Origin: Chloroflexota bacterium
GTDB lineage: Bacteria > Chloroflexota > Anaerolineae > Anaerolineales > VGOW01
Length of the DNA: 64,000 bases
Assembly: GCA_016213135.1 (NCBI GenBank)
Contig: JACRBQ010000035.1
Location: 1 to 64,000 of the forward strand
Direction: 5' to 3'
Shown piece by piece: positions 59,127 through 64,000 of this stretch. Under the pieces are notes generated by a model. That model did no database searches, was not told the origin of the DNA, and was given only the letters and a program-made list of their open reading frames with translations. Both the position numbers and the translations under genes were made by a program. Every line of letters begins with the position of its first letter. Positions within the stretch are counted from its first letter, which is position 1.

Positions 59127-62100
59127 ATGCAGGCGGCACCCACTCTGTCATCCATCCACCCTTCGCTGACCTCCTCGACCGCCCTGCGCGGCCGTTGGCT
59201 TTGGCTCGCCCGCGCTATTTGGGTCGCCGGAGCCGTACTGGCCCTCGTCGTCCTCGTCGCCGCCGTCCCGGTCCGTCACGAGCAACTGCTGGCGGTCTGC
59301 GCCGGCAGTGGGTGTGTTCCCGACCAACTCGATCCCGGCACGTATGCCGCGCTGAATTCCCTCGGCCTCTCCACTCGGCCGTACGCCGTCTACTTCCTGA
59401 TCCTCGACCTTTCGTTCGCGGTCGTCTCGATTGCCACGGCCCTCATCATCTTCATCGTCAAGTCGGACGACTGGGTGACGTTGCTCGTTTCTTTCGCGCT
59501 CATCACGCTAGCGACAGTGGTGCCGTCGCTCGAGGAAGCCTTGGCGCGTGCCCAGCCGGTGTGGAATACACCGGTGGCCGCCCTGGGAGGCCTGGCCGTT
59601 GCCTCATTTTTCATCCTCCTCTATACCTTCCCCGATGGGCGCGTCGTCGCGCGCCGGACGCGCTGGATGATCCTGATCACCGGTGTGTGGGCTTTGGCCT
59701 ACTTGCTCTTCCCGGTCTGGCCGATCAACCCCGACGAGTGGCCGGTCTGGCTCCAGTTCGTCGCCACCATTGTATTTCGTTCCGGCCTCAACCAGCTGCC
59801 TGAGGGCCTGCGCGCCCTTCGCACCGCCGGCCTGACGCTCATGTTCCTGATCTGGTTCGGCATCGGGTTATACAGTCAGATCTATCGCTACTACCACGTC
59901 GCCAGTCCTGCCCAGCGCCAGCAGACCAAGTGGGTCGTATTCGGTCTCGCCGCGACTTTCGCCGGACAAGTCTTAAGCCAATTGCTCGTCCTAGCCATAC
60001 CGTCCATACGAGAGCCGGGGCTGCACCGTTTGCTCTACAGTTTGATCGGTATCCCGCTCTTCTTCACCATCCCCCTGCTCATTCTGCCTCTGTCCCTCGC
60101 CAACTCGATCCTGTCCTACCGGCTGTGGGATATTGACACGATCATCTACCGCGTGGTGATCTACGGCACACTGACGGGCGCGCTGGGGACGATCTACTTC
60201 GGCAGTGTCGTGCTTTTGCAGAGCGTCGTCCGGCGGCTGACCGGCCAGACGTCCGATTTTGTCGTGGCGGCTTCGACGCTGATCATCGCCTCCCTTTTCC
60301 AGCCTCTGCGCCGGCGGCTACAACACTCGATTGACCGCCGTTTCTACCGCGAAAAGGTAGACTTCCGCCGGGCGATCACCGAATTCTCGCGCGAAGTCCG
60401 CACCATTCTCGAGCTGCCGGAATTGCTGCGCGCGCTCGTTGGGCGCGTGACCGATCTGCTCCACATCTCGCACGGCGCCGTCTATCTGCGGCGGGCCGAC
60501 GGCTCGTTCGACCGCGCCGAGGCACACCACCTGCCAGCCGTCGCGGCCGAGCGCTTGGCCTTCGACGGTCGCACCATCGAGCGATTGCAGTCCGGCTCAT
60601 CGGTCTTTCAACCGCACGACAAAACCTTCCCGCTGCTCGTTCCGCTGATTGCGCCACAAGCCCGAACGGGCGGGCTTCCGCCGACCTCGGTTCTGGTGGG
60701 CATTTTGGCGCTCGGTCCGCGCCTCTCCGGGCAGCCCTACACACGCGGCGAGCAGCCGCTTCTGATCGGCCTGGCCGATCAGGCCGGGACGGCCATCTAC
60801 GTCGCCCAGCTGATCCAGGAACGGCAGGCCGAGGCTTCGCGGCGCGAAGAGGCCGAGCGACGGCTGGCCACTCACCGCAACTCGCCCATTGGTCGCGCTG
60901 AGGCGCTGGCGCAGACTCTCGTGGCGAAACCAGAAACCGCGCTGATGGCTCTGCACGATCTCACGCAACAGGCCGGACACGACCGCGACTCGGCCAGCCT
61001 GCTGGAGCATCTGCCCATGGCTTTGCGAATGCTCGATGGCGCCGACACACCGCTGATCGCCGGGCTGGCTGAAGGCTACCATTTCATCCTGTCCAGCCAA
61101 TCCGCGCCCGAACTCCTGAGCGTGGGCCTGCGCGCGCTGACCGACAGCCTCGAACAGCCGCGCGCCGCGGCCATGCAGTGCGCTCCCGATCAGCTGGCTC
61201 TGTACCGCCTGTGTCTGCTGGCCTTCGAAGCCGACTCCATCGCCCAGATCACCGAACTGCTTTCGACTCTCCGCGACGAGATCGACCGCCGCGTCGCCGA
61301 GCCGGACTGTCAACCCGGCGGGCCGTTTAGCGGCCTGATTCACGTCCTCGCCGAGATCGCCTCCGCCTCCGCCGCCTTGCACGCCTACGAGCGCGTGGAC
61401 ACCTCGCGGGACAAACTCGCCTACCTCGCCCGCGCCGTCGAACTTCTCAGCCGCGCCGACCGGCTGGCTCGCACCGACTTGGGCGCCGCCGACCGGCCTA
61501 TCGTCCGGCGCATTGCCGAGCGCTGGCTCGGCGTCGTCACCGGCGCCATGAGCGAACTCCAGACGCGCGCCCAGATCGTCTGTCGGCTGCTCACACGCCA
61601 CACGTGGCACGAGGAAATCGTGTCGGTGGCCCTCAATCTCCGCAACGACGGGCGCGGCGCCGCCGTCAATCTCCAGATCGGCCTGGCCCCAACTGACGAA
61701 TACACCGTGTTAGACGAGATTGCCCGCATCCAGCGGCTGGCTCCCGGCGAGGAGGCGCAGGTCGAGATCCGGGTGCGGCCTCGCCCGGCCGCCGGCTCCG
61801 ATCAGTTCCGCGCCCGTTTCGTGGTTCAATACGCCGACCCGCGCGGCCCCGATCAAATCGAGCACTTCGCCGACGTCGTTTACCTGCTGACCGGCGCGGG
61901 TGAATTCCAGTTCATCCCGAATCCCTACGTCATCGGCACGCCGCTGCAGACCGGCTCGCCGCTTTTCTTCGGGCGCGAGGACATCGTGCAGTTCGTGCAG
62001 GCGAGCCTCAGCGCGGCCCATCGCAATAACCTTGTCCTGATCGGCCAGCGGCGCACGGGCAAGACCTCGTTGCTCAAGCAATTGCCCGCCCGGCTGGGCG

Positions 62101-63074
62101 AGGATTACCTGGCGGTGTACCTCGACGGGCAAACGCTCGGCCTCGACCCCGGCCTGCCCAACTTCTTCCTCACGCTGGCCACCGAGATCGCCTTCGCGTT
62201 GGAAGACCGGGGCTTGGGCGTCGAGCCGCCCGAATTGATCCAATTCGCCGACAGCCCGGCCTCGGCTTTTGAGCGGCAGTTCCTCCCCCGCGTGCGGGAG
62301 GCCATCGGCTCGCGCCACCTGCTGATCATGTTCGACGAATTTGAGGAACTCGAAGGCTCGGTGCGCCGCGGGAATCTCGATCCGTCGGTCTTCGGCTTCC
62401 TGCGCCACCTGATCCAGCACTCACGCGATCTCAGCGTCATCTTCTGCGGCACGCACCGGCTCGAGGAACTGGCCGCCGATTACTGGAATGTGCTGTTCAA
62501 CATCAGTTTGTACCGGCACGTGGGTTTCCTGGAACAGGCCGAGGCGCTGCGGCTGATTCAGGAGCCGGTGGCCCGCTATCACATGCAATACGACGACCTC
62601 GCGCTGGAGAAAATGTGGCGCGTGACGGCGGGACATCCGTACTTTCTGCAACTGCTCTGCCACAGCCTCGTCAACCGGCACAACCAGACTGAGCGCAACT
62701 ACCTCACCGTGGCCGACGTGAACGCCGCGCTGGACGACATCCTGGCTTCCGGTGAGGCGCACTTCGTGTATCTCTGGACAGAGGCCGCCGTCGACGACCG
62801 GCTGGTGCTCACCGCCTTGAGCCGCGTCCTGCCGCTCACGGGGCAAACCACCCCGGTGCAGTTGGTGGACTACCTGGCCGAACGCGGCGTGACCGTCGAG
62901 CGGCGGGCCGTGACCGAGAGTCTGCGCCGCCTCGTCTTGCGCGACGTGCTGGCAACCGCCGCCGATGGCGGCAACGACCTCGGTGAAACCTACCGCTGGA
63001 AACTCGGCCTGCTGGGGCTGTGGGTGGGGAAATACAGATCGCTGAGTCGGGTGGTGGATGAGGCGAAGCAATAG
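59127..63074 (+). CDS. 1315-aa multi-TM sensor / GAF / C-terminal STAND-type ATPase
   Basis: N-terminal TM segments, RRFYREKVDFRRAITEFSREVRTILELPELLRALVGRVTDLLH GAF entry, C-terminal LFFGREDIVQFVQASLSAAHRNNLVLIGQRRTGKTSLLKQLPARL. Confidence 0.85.
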   Translation: MQAAPTLSSIHPSLTSSTALRGRWLWLARAIWVAGAVLALVVLVAAVPVRHEQLLAVCAGSGCVPDQLDPGTYAALNSLGLSTRPYAVYFLILDLSFAVVSIATALIIFIVKSDDWVTLLVSFALITLATVVPSLEEALARAQPVWNTPVAALGGLAVASFFILLYTFPDGRVVARRTRWMILITGVWALAYLLFPVWPINPDEWPVWLQFVATIVFRSGLNQLPEGLRALRTAGLTLMFLIWFGIGLYSQIYRYYHVASPAQRQQTKWVVFGLAATFAGQVLSQLLVLAIPSIREPGLHRLLYSLIGIPLFFTIPLLILPLSLANSILSYRLWDIDTIIYRVVIYGTLTGALGTIYFGSVVLLQSVVRRLTGQTSDFVVAASTLIIASLFQPLRRRLQHSIDRRFYREKVDFRRAITEFSREVRTILELPELLRALVGRVTDLLHISHGAVYLRRADGSFDRAEAHHLPAVAAERLAFDGRTIERLQSGSSVFQPHDKTFPLLVPLIAPQARTGGLPPTSVLVGILALGPRLSGQPYTRGEQPLLIGLADQAGTAIYVAQLIQERQAEASRREEAERRLATHRNSPIGRAEALAQTLVAKPETALMALHDLTQQAGHDRDSASLLEHLPMALRMLDGADTPLIAGLAEGYHFILSSQSAPELLSVGLRALTDSLEQPRAAAMQCAPDQLALYRLCLLAFEADSIAQITELLSTLRDEIDRRVAEPDCQPGGPFSGLIHVLAEIASASAALHAYERVDTSRDKLAYLARAVELLSRADRLARTDLGAADRPIVRRIAERWLGVVTGAMSELQTRAQIVCRLLTRHTWHEEIVSVALNLRNDGRGAAVNLQIGLAPTDEYTVLDEIARIQRLAPGEEAQVEIRVRPRPAAGSDQFRARFVVQYADPRGPDQIEHFADVVYLLTGAGEFQFIPNPYVIGTPLQTGSPLFFGREDIVQFVQASLSAAHRNNLVLIGQRRTGKTSLLKQLPARLGEDYLAVYLDGQTLGLDPGLPNFFLTLATEIAFALEDRGLGVEPPELIQFADSPASAFERQFLPRVREAIGSRHLLIMFDEFEELEGSVRRGNLDPSVFGFLRHLIQHSRDLSVIFCGTHRLEELAADYWNVLFNISLYRHVGFLEQAEALRLIQEPVARYHMQYDDLALEKMWRVTAGHPYFLQLLCHSLVNRHNQTERNYLTVADVNAALDDILASGEAHFVYLWTEAAVDDRLVLTALSRVLPLTGQTTPVQLVDYLAERGVTVERRAVTESLRRLVLRDVLATAADGGNDLGETYRWKLGLLGLWVGKYRSLSRVVDEAKQ

Positions 63075-63093
63075 CCGCGCCCGAACTCCAATT

Positions 63094-63149
63094 CTCAAAA
63101 CTCAAAACTCAAAACTCAAATCTCAAAACTCAAAACTCAAAACTCAAAT
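63094..63149. repeat. Eight-unit 7-bp array (CTCAAAA)n
   Basis: (ctcaaaa)x3 ctcaaat (ctcaaaa)x3 ctcaaat. Confidence 0.97.
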
Positions 63150-63182
63150 CACCATTTTCCAATCTCTGAAGGAGTGTTCACA

Positions 63183-64000
63183 ATGAAGCCTGTTACCCCA
63201 ACCCACCTGTTCCGCCTGCTGCTTCCGCTCGTGCTGCTGGCCGTCCTGTTCGGCGCGGCGGCCCCAGCGCGGGCCGTGGAAATCGACAACGACGGCACAG
63301 TCGCCGCGGGCGAGGTGGTCGACGACGATCTGATCCTCTCCGGCGAGAAGGTGACGATGGACGGGACGGTGAACGGCATACTCATCGCCTCCGGCGGCGA
63401 AGTGACGATCAACGGCACGGTCAATGGCGACCTGATCGTCAATGCCGGGATCGCCACGATCAATGGCACGGTCAGCGGCAACGTCTTTGCCGCCGGCAAT
63501 CAGGTGGAAATCAACGGTCCGGTCGAGGGAACCGTGTTCGCGGCGGGATATTCGGTTGCCCTCGGCCCCGAGGCGGCGGTCGAACGCAACTTGTTCGCTG
63601 CCGGGTTCGGCGTGCGGACAGAAGCCGGCTCAACCGTCGGGCGCGATGCTTTCGTAGCGGGCTATCAGGCTGTGCTGGGGGGCGAAATCGCGCGCGACCT
63701 CAAGGCCGGCGCCAGTGCGTTGGAGATCGATGGCCGCATTGGTCGTAACGTGGCAGCCGAGGTGGGCGAGCCTGGCCCCGCGGCGCAGGCGCCATCTTTC
63801 ACCGACTTCCCCGGCGCGGCTTCCGTCCAAATAGTCGCTCCCGGCCTGCGCGTGTCGGAGGGCGCGCAGATCGGCGGTAAACTGCACTACGTCAGCCCGG
63901 CGGAACAAGCCGGGGCTATCCGGTCTCTACCCGAGGGCGGCGTGGAGTTCGTGCTCAAGCAGGTTGACAAAGTTGGCAAACCGCCGGAAAGCATCGTCAC
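63183..64000 (+). CDS. Secreted bactofilin-like beta-helical (polymer-forming) protein, truncated by window end
   Basis: Signal peptide MKPVTPTHLFRLLLPLVLLAVLFGAAAPARA, then IDNDGTVAAGEVVDDDLILSGEKVTMDGTVNGILIASGGEVTINGTVNGDLIVNAG repeats; absent from the ORF track because no stop lies in the window. Confidence 0.85.
   Translation, partial: MKPVTPTHLFRLLLPLVLLAVLFGAAAPARAVEIDNDGTVAAGEVVDDDLILSGEKVTMDGTVNGILIASGGEVTINGTVNGDLIVNAGIATINGTVSGNVFAAGNQVEINGPVEGTVFAAGYSVALGPEAAVERNLFAAGFGVRTEAGSTVGRDAFVAGYQAVLGGEIARDLKAGASALEIDGRIGRNVAAEVGEPGPAAQAPSFTDFPGAASVQIVAPGLRVSEGAQIGGKLHYVSPAEQAGAIRSLPEGGVEFVLKQVDKVGKPPESIV

Overview
GC-rich bacterial chromosome segment, probably Chloroflexota/Anaerolineae-like (inferred from gene content: bacterial Elp3, F420-type LLM enzyme, translin, GxxExxY protein, T-box thrS, heptad repeats). 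Mostly housekeeping and metabolic genes: metal/iron uptake with Fur and DtxR regulators, tyrA, kbl-like, thrS, ssb, elp3, paaABCD, clpC/B, recN, nadK. The standout is a complete diversity-generating retroelement (DGR) at about 13.1-17.9 kb. It comprises a membrane-anchored NACHT-ATPase/formylglycine-generating-enzyme-like (C-type-lectin fold) target gene, a reverse transcriptase with the DGR hallmark LPIGNLTSQ plus YVDDF, an Avd-like four-helix-bundle protein, and a template repeat at 17589-17716. Hand alignment of the template to the variable repeat (15880-16004, 3' end of the target gene) gives 24 substitutions, all at template adenines, and no substitution at any non-adenine position, plus one 3-nt (TTC) length difference. 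A G5-T-G5-TCT-G5-C-G5 quadruplex motif overlapping a perfect 13-bp hairpin lies just downstream of the variable repeat. A second recurring signal is a set of about 12 intergenic arrays with strict 7-nt period but a different word at each locus. Several switch to the complementary word half-way, and several run up to the next start codon. Other points of interest: a Ppx/GppA relic, a BglII-like R-M system, a segmental duplication with a truncated methyltransferase copy, a candidate ECF promoter motif, a MITE-like element, a DUF4258/DUF2283 toxin-antitoxin-like pair, and a very large sensor-GAF-STAND ATPase. All calls were made by reading the sequence; no database search was run.
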